A DNA stretch of 64,000 nt from Aphis gossypii (Eukaryota > Arthropoda > Insecta > Hemiptera > Aphididae): contig NC_065530.1 of NCBI RefSeq assembly GCF_020184175.1, forward strand, positions 45,981,260 through 46,045,259. Direction: 5' to 3'. Position 1 is the first letter of the stretch, and each line of letters starts with the position of its first letter. Below, piece by piece: positions 38,703-53,435 of this stretch. The notes under the pieces are model-generated. The model searched no databases and was not told where the DNA came from. It saw only the letters and a program-made list of their open reading frames with translations. Both the position numbers and the translations under genes were made by a program.

Positions 38703-41700
38703 ATGTGGTATATTTTTGGCAGACAGGCAGTCCTCTATTATGTGTTTAACTATAACAGTTTTGTGGTATCACTTTTGTGGTATACACTGATTAGGTGGGA
38801 ATGTGTTAAAAAGTCTATCCAATTCTGACTTAGATGATCGCCATTATGCGACGATAGAAAAAAGAGTGTGTTTGAAGCAATTATTAAATTGTTTTTGTTT
38901 TATTATTGGTTTGTTTATTGGAATTATTGAGTTTTAATAGTCTTGCAAATTGCAATAAATCAGCAAAATTGAGAAAATGACTTTAAAGAATAGGTTTTAA
39001 TGTTGTGTATGGATATATTATTTATTTTTTTTACTAGTTCGACCTTTATTTCAGCTTGATATTTCTTACTTTTAATCCACTGTACTTATCGTCTAAACGC
39101 TGATCATCTATGTGTGCTATCAGAAAACCGTTTTGTTTTTATTCCCATTTCAGCCGCAATGTATACGTTAAGCGCATATTTTCGTTTTATATAAAACACT
39201 AATTATTTTTTATTTTCTAAAAAAAAAAATATAATACCCGCACCTGTACTATAATACTATATATATAATATACACTATTATAATATGTATATGTTATTAT
39301 ATCGAATGAAATATCAGACATATCGAAATACATATATGGTGTGTGTATATGTATATACTCAAATGTAATTTGACAAGAGTTATCGAATGGAACCGGTTTA
39401 GAGTTTTGACGACAAATAGTTCCCAAGAAATTCCAAAGGAAATCTTTGGGTAGATATAGCTTAAACGTAATATACGATGAGCCCGAAAACTCGATCTCTC
39501 CATACTAAAAGAGGTCTTATCAATTCGTATAAGGCGTATATAGTATAAGTGTATAACAACTAATAAAATCGTTTGTCTAAATTATCACCATCGAAATAGG
39601 TAGGTATCAAACACTAAATCTTTACACGTAAAACTATATAAAATGTTCGATACATACCTACCCGACTGTATTATCATTGCAGCTGATATAAATATGTCTT
39701 ACAGGTTTATTGTACACACGTTTTGAGTGTTTATTGAGCCCCGAATCGAATTCAACATTTTTCTATAATTACACACATAACATATATACTTGTATAATGT
39801 ATATATTTTTTATAGGTGTCAGTTTTATTTTATCTTTGACAAGCCACCTTTTTTTCTTTATGGCTTAAGCTTTAGTATCGATAAAAATTAATCTCATCAA
39901 CGGTAACATTTTTTTTTGTTAATTTTGCAATCGTTATGTTAATTTGTAAGCAAATCGTAAACCTTGAAAATGGTTTAAATTTAAACGTAAACAATTATAT
40001 ATTATGATTTTATATACAGTGTTCTATATAAATATTATACTTATTATACTTATAAGTTATAACGAAGCTCAAGACAATTATAAAATCTTATTTTAACAGT
40101 ACTCGATTACGGCGATAAACTCAATTAAATTAATTATTAAGTGTCTACCTAATTAATTTCTGTTGGGTATGGTTACGGTAATTCAGATCATGGATAGATT
40201 TAAAAAAGCAGTCACCCGTAAAATTTCAAAATATCTCATTTATTGTAACAAAACACAGAATTTAATAAATTACCATCGTAAACGGGATCATATTAAAAAC
40301 TGGTTAATATAATTTTATTATTATTATATTTTAATTTATATTATATAGCTGTACCATCGATAATACTCATTTAATCATAAATCAATTAAGTAAATTATAC
40401 CAACTGCAAAAACTACCAACCCATACAAACACTGTGTGTACAATTTTAATCACTGTTTAATGAATCCGATATAAAGTCACGAAATTTCAAATAGATCCAG
40501 GTCTGGATTAAGGGTGGTAGAGTGGAATATGGAGCATAGTCACATAGCTCACGTTTAACGGGTGTCCCAATTTATTTAGTTAATTATCCTATTCTATTAA
40601 ATTATAATAAGTATTTTTCAAATATTTTTGTTTAACTTAAAAATTTATACCTGATCTATACATACAATTTAACAATTGGTAAATTAAATAAGATTTTCTT
40701 TAAGCACGTTATAAAATATTATCTACGGGTTATATTGTTAGTATATACAAAACACACGTGTTAGTGTATACCATTTTAGTTACTCTAATAAATAAAAATT
40801 CTTAATTTTCGGTAATAATATATCGACAATTTCTTATAATTAGGTAACACAACATTATTAATAAATCTGAATTCCTCAACATAACATTTTAGTGTAAAGT
40901 AAATAAAAGGAAAAAAAATTAAAAATTATTAGGTGCATAATAATTTTTATTATTATTTTACCTTATACTCTATGGAGTTAAAAAAATTTTATAGAACGTA
41001 TACGAACAGCGTCAGTATATCCATAATAATTATTATATAATAGGATAAGTAAATTTAGGTTAAAGTTAAAGTAATGATTATAGAATATTAGACTATTTTT
41101 TAGAATAGTCTATTGTATAATCAATGGTTGTCCACAATGATTGGAAATATTTCAGCATAGAATATTATTGTTAAATTTTGACCATGATATTTTATTTCAT
41201 CAAAATACTTACTAACGAAAACACATTTTTATGCTTTTTGTTCTTTTTATATACTTAGATACACTAGCTGTGCACGTGTGCAATACTGCTCTTTTTTTTT
41301 TTATTTAATTAAAACTCGTTTTGTATTTGTTGTCACTTTTAGTACTACAATTAAATTCCTAAGGTGGCTGATTAATAAAAATAATCTTACATGTTACGTA
41401 CACTTATAATACCCAACATTGCAATCACTACATTTCTTATGGTTGTACGTGCAAAAAAGCTGTATAGCCTTGCAGTTAGCGAATATATCTATTATAGAAT
41501 AAACTATTGCATCGCATTAAATTGGTACCCAAATTCCAGTTAATACAAGATACGAGAGAGCGACGAAGGATGACACAAGTCAAAATAATACTCTTTTTCG
41601 TTGTATTAATAATATTTTTGATGTCATCACTTCGAGACTCACAAAAACGAAATGCATAAAAATCGAATGCATAAAATAAAATATATGCCTACACACCCGA

Positions 41701-44700
41701 CGTCAACGCATATTATTCAGTTCACAGATTTCCATCATAATGTAGGTACTAGGTACCTATATAGCCTTTAAACGAATCGGATTTGGTATGTGTATATAAT
41801 ACGAATATATGTTCGTCGAGTTGTGTGATTGTATGTAAAGCCAGAGATGTAAAATTTCAACACGATAGCTGTGATGTACAAAACATCTTTGTTTACAAGT
41901 TTTACGTGTTATTTATTATTATTATTATTATTATTATTTATTTTGTTTAACTACATAATATACCATTGTGATGGTGTACGCGCCACAATAGTATCATCCC
42001 GATAGTCACAACAACAATAGTCACCAGACATGAATGGATGTCGAAAATCGTTTCATTGTGAAATCATTTTTATGGCAATCTTTTTTCTTTATCACCGCCG
42101 TAACCCATTTATTTTAGTCGGACCTCCGAGTCATTCCTCGCGCCATGCATGTGTATCCATTATTATTATTATTATTTTACACACACATACGTGTTTACTT
42201 TTGTAATACGCTCTTTTCAATGATTCCATTCACCTTTTTATATAGACTCTTTGTACGAGCGTTACTGCTCTGCTCGTACTCCGCGCATTGTCTTCTTTAA
42301 TACGACTTCGAATTATCTGGTTTCATAATTTCCCAAGCTTTTTTTATTTATTTTTTTTTTAAATTAAATTGCTCGCGACGCAGGAAAAAAAATAAAAATC
42401 ATAGGTGATAAAATTGATGTAAAAAATCGTATCGACCGCATTAAATTTTTTTTTTTTTGCTCTACAATAGGTATATTGTCGTCACATATTATATTATACT
42501 AAGTCGTTAATTTAGTCATTAAAATATATAGCTCGATCGTGCTAGGTATCTATGCGCTTGGTATTTTTACCTATACGTGATTTTTATATTTATTATTTAT
42601 ATGGTAGTTTCTACCTATAGTAATAAAACATCTAGAATTCCGTTTTCTATGTTTCCGGGCTAGAAAATGGTGGCATACCTGTGTAATTTTTATGACTTCA
42701 ATATAATCGCACTTTAATACTTTTTGTTCATTATTTAACCCAGCTTTTTATTGTTAATTATAATTTATCAATATATTTTTATTTAAATTATATAAAAATA
42801 TAATATAATACTATTATTATCATTAATATCAACAACCAAATAATTGTTTGTTAAAAACAAAAATATAGATTGTACATAGATCATTTTTAAGAAATTTAAA
42901 ACGGTATTATCATTGTTTTTACAAAGATTCAAAAACACATTGCAAATTTAAACTTGGTAAAATAAATGGAAAATTAAAATAAACGAACAAATAAATTTGT
43001 ACATTGTATTTTTTGTAAATTTATCCTAAAAACAAATACTGTTTAAATTTTTCATTTAATTATAAATTCGTCTTATACTATCCAACTAGCTATAAAATAC
43101 TTGGGTATAATATTAGCAAAAGTGCTCGACCTTTAAAGAGCTCGCACAAGCAAGTAATGCGTATGACTTTATCAAAAACAAAACTATTAAGAAGCAAATC
43201 AATTAAAATTCCTATCACTACTTGCCAGTTTATGTCTCGGTCAAAAAAAGCTCATCATCACAGATGTTATTAAAAATCCGTTACAAAAATGTTCACTCTT
43301 ATCAACATTTACAAACCAACAAACCTATTTATATAAAAAAATAATCTGTCTTCTCAAAAAGTTATACCTATACTTAACCAAAAAAATCATAAACGACCAA
43401 TAATTACAAAAAGCTGGTGAAAATGTATTTTTATCTTTTATAAGATCAATAATTATTATAAATATTAAAAAATAATATTTGCGTAGGTGTTGCTAATAGA
43501 TCTTTTCATCCAATCATTTATATTATTCATGTTAATCGTTATATTTTCACAGCTTTACTTTTATACCTATTGTTATATTTGTGTACAGTTTGTAAACTTG
43601 TCTTTCAAAAAAAAATGTGGAGAATATTTCATCTAGATTTTCGTCACATTATTTTTAAGGACCTAAGGAGAATGATTTTTATGTTGAATAAATTGTCAAG
43701 ATATATTATGTATTAATGTAGTCTGTATAGGTAAGGAATATTTTGCGATCGGTACTTAGCGATAAGAAGCAGACAATCGTTTATTCGGACTTGGTACGAA
43801 AAATACGCCCACCGGAGTTCGTTCTGATGTTTAACGATACAATTAATATACACTTCAACCCAATGTGGCCGTGACAAATGGCTTTACAAACGGCCGTCGA
43901 AATGTATAGTTGATATATGTATGTACTATAGAGTGTATATGTATATATAAAACTAACGACCTGTAACCTGAAGCGGACCAGTCCTTGTAATTGGCTACTA
44001 CTTTTGTAAAATAAAGGTTCCACGTGTCGTTAAATGAAAACCAAAATTAAAAATAATATACCAGCAGTGTGTATGTGTATGTGTGTGTACAATACTACAG
44101 TAATAATGTGTGTGCGTACCTATGTCCCGGGGACTGCCTCGAGCGCAGGTGAAATGATCAGCAGGTGGAATTGCTCTTTGTTTTATCCGCATACATACGT
44201 AATATATTATAATAATGTGTTATACGTACCTATCGATAACTTTTAATTCTACTAACGAAATTTTGTTGTTTACGCACAAAACGTTCGAACATTAATTAAA
44301 AGTTGGATCCAATCATATATAGACAAAACATATAATATATTATTATCTAAAGAAGAATTTTGAGCCTGAAAAAAAATTGGGAAAATGCCATTTAAACTGC
44401 AATGATGGAATTTATTTTTATAATCAATCAGGTTATGACTATTTGTTTTTGAAATAATTTATTAGCATTTTCTAGTTGACTAATTATTACATAATTTTCT
44501 TTTTAGTTTTGAAATTGCTGTGGAAGAGGATAATAGGGTTGAGAGAGAATAACAATATATTATATACAAAATAATTAATTATATACATTACAATAATATA
44601 CTAACTTATGATAGATTTACTATAAATAATATATACATTGTTAAATCTATAATAATATGTTACGTAAGTAGCATGTTTTATAATATTATTGCTATGAAAT

Positions 44701-46377
44701 TTATTTTAATCCATTATAATAGTGTTTTGTTTTATTTAACAAACGTTTTGAGCTGCTGCAGTTTATAGTATAAAGACGTAGAATATGAAATGTAATAAAA
44801 ATCGATAGTCCACATCAGTACTAGCAGTAAAACTATGTTTAACTGAATTTTAAATTAGAAGTAGAAAAATGTGTAGCTATAGGTACGTATAATTTTGGTT
44901 TTATAATCAGTTGACATTTCTTAAAGTTTAGACTTGTACATGAACATATATTATGTATTTATGTATAGGTAAGTACCTGAATAGTCCAGATATACGATAA
45001 ATATAAAAGATATCGTGCTACGGTTTTTTCCTCAGGTGTGTATATATTATAGGAAAAAAAATTCACTGAATATAAAAACTGATGTTTCTATCAGATATTA
45101 TTTCATGTTAATATTCGTTTTCGGGGACGAATATAATTTTAAACGCGAGTGTTTCGCATATTAATACCTAATATCTTATCTTTGATCAATGTCATTTCTT
45201 TTATAGACCATCAATTTTATTGTTTATAAAGGTTACCAACTCCAAAAATTTATAAAAAATATTAATACATACATACTATTTGTTTATCGTTGGAATCCTG
45301 TTAGGTATATAGTTACGACTTTTTTGAAAATACATTGACTACCCACCGATCTATTAAAATACGATATAAGTAGATATAATATAATTTTATAAAGATATTA
45401 TTAATTTTTTAAAAAAAAATTTATAACAATAAAATAGTACTCTATATTGAATTATTCCAAGTGCATATTTTTTAATTCTTGAGATTTTTTTGTACTAATG
45501 ATTTATAAATGAAAATCTCCTTTTCTACTATAAGTTATTTAGTAAATCATTTCTTTTTATTTCAAATCTCTCTTTTTTAAAAAAAAATTCATGTATTAGA
45601 ATCTAAATTTGAATGTATTATACTTTTGGAGTTCTAAATTTAGTGTACTAAGAATAATAGTTCCAAGATAATATATTATAATGTAATTGTATAAATTACT
45701 TACCATATAAATTTATGCAGCTTGACTAAATAAATTAATAACTAATAAGTAGTAAATGTTAACTAATTTGGATACTAAAATTTTACTAAAAATTATTAAT
45801 TATCCTACGTATTTCAAACTGAACATCAATTATGGAATAATTATAATAATAATATATTTGATAGTTAAAATGTTAACTATCACACTGAACCAAAAATAAC
45901 GATCAATATAATAAAAATATAGATTGATTTGACAAAAATATCATTAATAATGACCCCATAAACGCTTTTATCAAATTGATAAAGAGAAATTTGTCAGTAC
46001 GGATATTGAAAGTTTGTTTATAGAATTTGTATCAAATTAATAAATTATTTATTACGCCGATGAATTAAATTTAATACTATTGATAAATACTTTTTCAACT
46101 TAAGAAAATACATTATTAATTAATAATAAATATTTTATTTAGGCTGTACCTATAATTTATCAATTTGACAAAATATTTATTGTTTCGAAAAAATTATTGT
46201 AATTTGATTAATAATATATTTAGCTAATTATGCAATATAATTAATATGTTAAATTATTGTTATTTTTATAAAAATATATTTGATAATAATTACACAGTTT
46301 TAACGGTTTTAAAAAAAATACATACTTAAAATTTAATATGATGGACAATAAAACTATGACTGATAAACTAAACTGAC
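38703..46377. other. AT-rich stretch, no confident gene
   Basis: Very AT-rich. At 40498 the words CAGGTCTGGATTAAG resemble a small hAT-type end without a visible partner. At about 43080-43330 several frames read briefly like degraded protein (KYLGII, LAQASNAYDFIKNKTIKK), possibly transposon decay. Around 42100-42310 the sequence is modestly GC-richer. Confidence 0.45.
41915..41939. repeat. (TTA)n microsatellite
   Basis: Triplet array of about 25 bases. Confidence 0.9.
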
Positions 46378-46531
46378 CAGGGCCATCCTAGGTTTTTCAC
46401 TACCTATCCAAGACAATTTTAACAATTCTGTATATTAAATAATTTTATAATAGTTAAAAATCGATTTTGTTCATTCAAAATTTGCCGCCCTAGTCGTCTG
46501 TCTATTTTGCTAGCGCATTGAGCCGGCCCTA
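46378..46531. mobile_element. Short hAT-like nonautonomous remnant
   Basis: The left end is CAGGGCCATCCTAGG; the right end, reversed, is TAGGGCCGGCTCAATGC, with GCCGCCCTAG inside the right half. These ends resemble those of widespread small hAT-derived repeats. No convincing 8-bp duplication is visible, so the family assignment is tentative. Confidence 0.45.
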
Positions 46532-47462
46532 CATATAACCTATATATTATGCTACGTCAAGTAAATATAAGTATTAAATATAGGTACTTATATACATATA
46601 AATAACGCATGCAACATATATTACATAGTTAAAATTTATTTTAAAATATGAAAGCACCTAAATCTTAAACTAAATCGTTTATAATGATTTGAAATTCATT
46701 TTAGATAAAAAAATTAAATTTATCTAATAAGTTAAGTAAACTTAGTAAATGGAAATTTTATGTAGATCATACACAGCAACTTTAAAATCACTTGTAAGAC
46801 CTGAAGTCTTTTCATTATTATTTTACTTTAATACCTTTAATAATTATTGAAAAATGATTTGTATCATCAACTATAATAGTAGGTATATTCGATGGTAGTT
46901 TTATATAATAAAATATTATAAAATGTAACTTGAGAACAATCTTTAAATGAAACCTCATTTCTTTCGTTTATAATATAAACTAAATTTTTAAACACCGAGG
47001 CAAAATTTCTTTTTACACCACCGGCTATGCAGTTATTATAATACAATATTAATATTATTTCCCTACAGTTGACCAGATTTCACAGAAACAATAACGGCTG
47101 CCAGGCAGTCATCTTCTCTACTCTCTATTTCTCGTAAATCTACCTGCGGGTGGGCGCGTCTAGCGTGTAAAATGACGCGAGCACCAATGCATATAATAAC
47201 AGTATTTTGTCATTCATGTATATATATATGTTATATACATAAATACATGTATAAAGAAAAATAAAATAAAATAAAATCGTACACAGACATTGCGCGGTCA
47301 TACACTTATAGTATATTAACCCGCAACCCGCTGCAGAATAATAGGCGAGTATATTATATTATTATTATAAATTGCGTCCCACTCGCGATTGAAATGGTAG
47401 TTGAGCTCCCGGTGTTACTGTGGCTTCGTCGGTAGAGAGACAAAATCATCGAGTCCGATAGT

Positions 47463-47539
47463 AGATAGAGAGAGAGAGAGATGACGAGAGAGAAAAAAAA
47501 GAAGGAGGGGAAAGAGAGAGAGAGATTTCGAGAGAGAAG
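47463..47539. repeat. (GA)n-rich low-complexity tract
   Basis: GA repeats interrupted by poly-A and GGGG; the opposite strand gives a spurious Ser/Leu-rich frame. Long GA tracts can bind GAGA-type factors in insects. Confidence 0.85.
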
Positions 47540-47796
47540 TTAATGATACATTGCTACTGAAGTTGTAGGTATATACGGACCAGCTATATAGGATAAAAGG
47601 AAAAATAACATATAAATTACTCGTATATACGCATATACCTACGGGTGCACTACGAACAGCACGTGCATCGCGTATAATATGATATATAATGTTATACAAC
47701 GACGATAGAGCGAACGAATTCGTATCGGACGTCGACGATTGCGTATAATATGTATATTGTAGCCATAGCATATACTATCATTATTATTATTGTCTA

Positions 47797-48578
47797 CAGG
47801 GTACTTCGTCGAATATGTTTATCTTATTGCTTAACAATAAAACTAATAAAATTTTGATTTTTAGAATTGTCAAGTAGACTAAGTATTTAAAGGATAATAT
47901 TTTCAAATCTGCCGATTTTTTTATCCCACAATTATAGAATATTCTATACTCCTGCTATTAATTATGGTTATATAAACTTTTTAAAATTTCCATATACACT
48001 ATTTTAATGTGTAATATTAATAAAATAACATTCTTGGGACTGTTGGGTTATCTAAAATGAAATTTGAACGAGTAGTTTTTGAGTTATTTAACTTCGTATA
48101 TTTAAGGAAATAAGTCCACGATAATGTGTTTGGTGAATGATTTAGGGCTTTATTGTTTTTAAAATTACATGTAGTATTAATATTGATCTAGATACATTGT
48201 ATCATTTTCAGTAAATATCATTGGAGTATAATAAATATTAAGTACTATATAGGCACATCCAATATTTTTGAAAAATTTCTTTTAAGAACGATTAGATACT
48301 TTAGTAAAAATGTATGTAGTACATGTTTCATAACCACTACTCGTTTGAATTTTGATTTAGGCGCATCAAAATTATTAAAAATTGAAGTAAAAATTTGAAG
48401 CAAAAAACATCGGTTAAGTCATTTGAAAAAATAAGTTTGCATCGCCTCGAGACGCCCATTTAAACGATTTGTTACCAAAAGTACCTGAAAATATTGTTCT
48501 CGAGTATGATTAAAAATTCCAAATATCAGGATTTGAATAAACAGCGGTGAGCACGTATACTCGAGGTGAATCACCCTG
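47797..48578. mobile_element. Foldback/MITE copy 2, TA-flanked, long inverted repeats
   Basis: The left end is TA then CAGGGTACTTCGTCGAATAT; the right end, reversed, is TA then CAGGGTGATTCACCTCGAGT. The block at 48070-48089 is identical to that of copy 1. AACGAGTAGT at 48067-48076 recurs inverted at 48336-48345, close to the element's centre of symmetry, so the arms are near full length (about 390 bp each). Open frames in it are incidental. Confidence 0.75.
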
Positions 48579-48580
48579 TA

Positions 48581-49635
48581 TATAATATAAGTAAGTGCGC
48601 GCGGACAGCGTGGAACTGCAGGCGGTAGAACTACGTACCTACGTACGGCTAAAGTGTAAAAACCAGAAGCCATTCTTGTATTGTATATATGTGTGTAATG
48701 TACTCGTGTACGTAAAATTACATACAAGTACGCATATTATAATATATAGGTATCCGGACGCGCGTGTGCGTATTATGCATTATTATTATTAATATTCACT
48801 ACTTACGCCGCACGAAATTATAATGCGACCGTGGCGCGCGCGATCCGACTGATGCTGCGTATACACAATATATGTATATATAGATAGATGGATGGATACA
48901 CATATAGGTGCACGTCGTACCTACTACACGCGTGTAATTCGAAAATCGTTTAAAATTTATTAAAATAATATATTATTATGATGCGACGTATCCGAATGAA
49001 AGAGAGAGAAAGAGAGACATGCAGAGAGAGAGAAACATACTATAACGCGTACTCCGTTGCACCGGTTTGTCGGAAGAGCAATTATTACTATATACGTACG
49101 TCCAAGCAGACCGTAGACCCGAGTTACTCCTACAGCAGCATATATTTTATATATATATATATATATAATATAATATAATATTATATTATAAATTATAATG
49201 TAAAGTCTCGTAAATCGATCGGTTTCAGAAAATCAGAAGCGTTTATAATACCTATATGTTCTACGAATATAAATATATGTAATTCATTAATATAATAAAC
49301 ATTTCTATGTTGCATGGTTATGTCACGATCTATATCTCTCTGTCTCTCTGGATTTCTCCCATTTTTCGTTATAAATCCTGATTTGTACCACTCGCGTTTA
49401 GTTTGCGGAGACTATTTCACTTAAGGTACTTAAAAAACCAACCTTTGAGGTTTTATAATCTCACCACAGCGTATTATAATACAGCATTATAGCAGTTAAA
49501 AATATAATATATTATCAATCACTGTGTGTTTTAATTTTTTTTTTATATATTTATTACGAATAAATATTATGAATCGATTCATGTGAATACAATATATAGT
49601 ATAGTATACATCACCGTCAATATATTTTATATATA
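48581..49635. other. Stretch between foldback copies 2 and 3
   Basis: GC-richer patches lie at 48590-48680 (includes ACGTACCTACGTACG) and 48815-48860. The GA tract at 49000-49035 and TA tracts occupy most of the rest. No gene is supported. Confidence 0.5.
49000..49035. repeat. (GA)n-rich tract
   Basis: GAAAGAGAGAGAAAGAGAGA-type sequence broken by CATGC, giving a spurious Glu/Arg frame. Confidence 0.85.
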
Positions 49636-49637
49636 TA

Positions 49638-49990
49638 GAGTGATTCACCTAGAATGATCCCCACCTTAATTTTTCATCAGTAATGAATAAATTTATTTAT
49701 TTAATTTCAGATTTTTGAAAATTTCAAGTACAAACTTAAGGACCATATTTTGTAACATTTAAATAAAATATCATGTGGCGATGATAACAATACTTCTTTT
49801 TTCAAACGAAAATTTAAAATCTTTTTTCTGTAAATCAATAAACATTTGATTTTTTGAACATTTTAATGTAGGTATATCTAAATCGAAATCGGCACTATTC
49901 ATTTCTGATTTATTTAACTTGATTTTGGTACCTAGTATGGATAATGTGATACACTAAACGTCAATAATTTGTAAAAATTAACCAAGTATA
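49638..49990. mobile_element. Foldback/MITE copy 3, right end not found
   Basis: It starts after TA with GAGTGATTCACCTAG, the same terminus as the other two copies. Diverged internal similarity to copy 1 continues, for example ATGATAACAATACTTC against ATGATACTAACTCCTG, followed in both by a Caa(a)-rich AAAATTTAAAATC-like tract. I could not find the opposite terminus, so the copy is either truncated or too diverged; the end given is approximate. Confidence 0.6.
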
Positions 49991-51770
49991 ATAGTTACTA
50001 CAAATGAAATACTATATCAATTTTATATTTCTGTAAAACCTTATTATTTATGAGGATATAAATGTAAATAGGTATAAATTTTAACGTGGTGAAATGGCAT
50101 TGAACATTTTAAAATTTAAGTTAAATTATTTTTTTTCCTAACTTATAACTTCTGCCATACGTCTCAGAAGTATTTAAAATTATATTTTACTAATTTACTT
50201 ATAACAAAATGATGAATTAAATCTATCATCATAAACGATAAAAATGTTCAATACCTACTATACGAAAATTATGCTTTAACAAATAAATACAATTATAAAA
50301 TATTATAATAACAAAAATACATAAATTATACAGCATAAGCGGTAAATTATAACGAATGTGTACACGTTCAATTCTTATAAAATGTCTGTTTCAGTAAGAG
50401 AAATCGTGAATCGTGTACAATAAAGTATGGAATAAAAAATAATTTATGATGTAAATAATGTCACATAAATTTTGATAATGAACGTGAAAATGCATGTTAA
50501 TTATGTGTTAAACAACTGACAACAATAATAACGTACCTATATGAAATAATCTGTTATTTTATTGTTCGGGTTTTAGGAAATGTTATGCCAACTCTAACCA
50601 TCCGCTTTTTGATATATTGACCAAACGAATGACTATTGGCGCTTATCTTCTACAGACACACCATAATAATAATACTTTATATTGCTGTGCAAATGCATTT
50701 ATTATTACCAAAGAGAAAAAAACTGGCAGAACTATACTCTGCAGGTAAATACTTAACTAATAAAACTAACAATGTTACAAGTTAGTACTATTGATAATAT
50801 TATTCCATTTTTGCATTGTAAAAAAGATTATCTTTTTGTACATCTTTTTATCCTTTGTTATATATATATCACATAACTGCATATATATATTACGTATGTT
50901 AAATATAATAAATTATATTATTAAGTTGATGGATTATTAATATTTTCAGCAATAAATTTCTTATTTTACATATCTTTTCTTATTCGGACACATAAAAAAA
51001 AATAATTTTAACGTTTAAACACAATTTATAAAATACAACTTATCATATAATATTAAATAATTTACGTTAAATATTCGTGCGAAAATAATAGTTAAATAAT
51101 ATCTATGGATAATAATTAAAAGTTATACCTAGCTGTTGTAGGGCTCAGGTTTGATAAAATTAATTTTTATATATTATATATAACGTCGAGTAATATTAAA
51201 AAAAAATTATATTCATACTAAGTAAATTAGTACGATTGATAAGGTGATTTCAAAAAGGTAATTACAATATAATAATATTATATGGCCAGTTAAAAAAATA
51301 AAATTCAATTCTATATGACTATATGTAGGTATGTCTATCTTTTTTATGTATAATTTATATTATTCAAGGATCCTTGTATACCTACCTGTATACTGTCGAC
51401 GTCACTCAAAGTTTAATATTAACAACCATGTCAGGATAATTTCAACATTACTCAGACATTGGACATTTCCCATATAATATTTATTTATATATGACACAGC
51501 CACATAGATACCTATATTACCTATATTACATATTATGTCTGTTCCAGAAAATAACGCTTCACATATACAACGACGACACGTGTCATGTTTTCCTTGTATG
51601 GGATGGTGTTATTGATGGAAACGAATGTACAACAATATGATGATTTTTATTATTATTTTAAGTTACACTATTAGAATTATCAATAATATGCATTATAATA
51701 TGAAGTCGATGATCGTCATCGGAGATGGATCGGCACCTATATCTACCTGCTTCAATGTATCATATTTGAA

Positions 51771-51800
51771 ATGCAAATGAATGTAGTTATGCATTTGTGA
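51771..51800 (+). promoter_or_regulatory. POU octamer ATGCAAAT with a second half-site
   Basis: ATGCAAAT at 51771-51778 is followed within about 15 bases by ATGCATTTG, next to the CpG-richer patch 51840-52110. The clustering makes it a slightly better candidate regulatory site than an isolated octamer. Confidence 0.25.
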
Positions 51801-53407
51801 TTTCCTTTGATATCGAGGGGAAAAATTCAAAATCGTGATAATAAACATATTATACGTGAACAAGGCGGCGGCGATGCGTAGGTATAATTTAGACGCTCGA
51901 GGACCGAGACGGAATAATGATGATAAAAACAACACAGCTCGACGACGAAAGCTCATTTTAATAATACAACATCTCGTCTTGTCGTCGCATCGATTTTCGT
52001 GTCGTTTAAAGGGTATTAACATTGCGTCGCTGTCGTCATCCGATAAAACACAAATATTATATATTATGATAATGGGAGAATCGATGTTGTCGATGATGTT
52101 TGGTTTATGCGTCTTATTATAATGTATTGACGTCCCGTGTATGGAAAAATATTTAAAATTATTCGGTTCGATGTTTGCTTCACATATCGATATGATGATA
52201 TATTGTATGAAATCATGACATACCTATGATATAGTCTTATTATAGAATATAGGTACACGCCTACCTACTACCTATTCTTCGAATTAAACAACAGTATAAG
52301 TCTTTGGAATTGGTTCTCATCCACATTTTTGTATACAGCATAAACTTTAGAACTTTTATTTTCGAGTAAAATATGCCACTTAAAAAAAAAAAAAATACAA
52401 CATTTAAATGTAAAAACACGCAATTGGTTCAAAAATCCATTCAATAAATTAAAAGTTATATAAATAAACAAGAATCATAAAATATTTTGGAACGTTCTTC
52501 CATTCTGTAAAATTTATAGCAATTCTATCTTAAATTCTTTAGAATATACATATAATATATTAATTTATATAGTTAGGGATATGCCTATATAATAGTATTA
52601 CTTTTATTTTATATAAATATACATTTAACTTGTAACAGTTAAAACTGTTATGTTTATATTTTTACCTTAAACTAACTTGACAGCTATAATATTATATATT
52701 TGAATATTTATTTTCAAAGTAATGGTTATTATTATTATATATATATGAACGTATAAGTTTTGACAAGATCTAATAATAACACATACTATGCGTTAGTATT
52801 TAATTTGCCATTAATTATATATGATCGTTTTAAAACTCAAAAGTGCTATAAAATATTTAAATATCACAATTTTGCCGTGGATGAATATCTGAAGCTAACT
52901 TACAGCAATTATTCATATATTATTTGAATATATCGCGATAATTTAGTTGGGACATAATAATTTTCACATAGTTGTTTTCAGATGCACACATCATCGCACT
53001 CATATCGGTATTTTCATTATATTCTATTAAATTATTTGGGACGTAACTCGTGTCGGATCGCGAGTAGGATCATATGCGAGATGACCCTGGGGACATCGCA
53101 ACAGCATGTTTATGTGGTTTGCGCCGCAGTTAAGTCCGTCTATCTCAAGTCACCCGGAACATCCGTCGTTTACCGTTGTCCCGAGGTATTCGGATAAGAG
53201 GTTTTTCTAATACTTTTTAAGGAATAATACTACAACTACTTCTACTACTGACTACTATACTATACTACATATACTACTCGTCTATATTCGGCTTGTCAGC
53301 TTGGAATTAACCTCTCTTTGTCGGCGTTCGATCTGGCAGATATAACCATATATATATATATACGCACACGTGAAAACTCAGGAAAAAAATACCTAACTCA
53401 GTATATA

Positions 53408-53435
53408 ATAATATTAATAATAATAATAATAATAA
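53408..53435. repeat. (AAT)n microsatellite
   Basis: Triplet array of about 28 bases. Confidence 0.9.

Noticed and set aside
43080..43330. Possible transposon coding relic
   Set aside because: Short protein-like pieces in different frames, but no motif strong enough to name a family.
47415..47771. Ser/Leu-rich minus-strand frame of 118 codons
   Set aside because: Largely produced by the GA-rich tract; not protein-like outside it.
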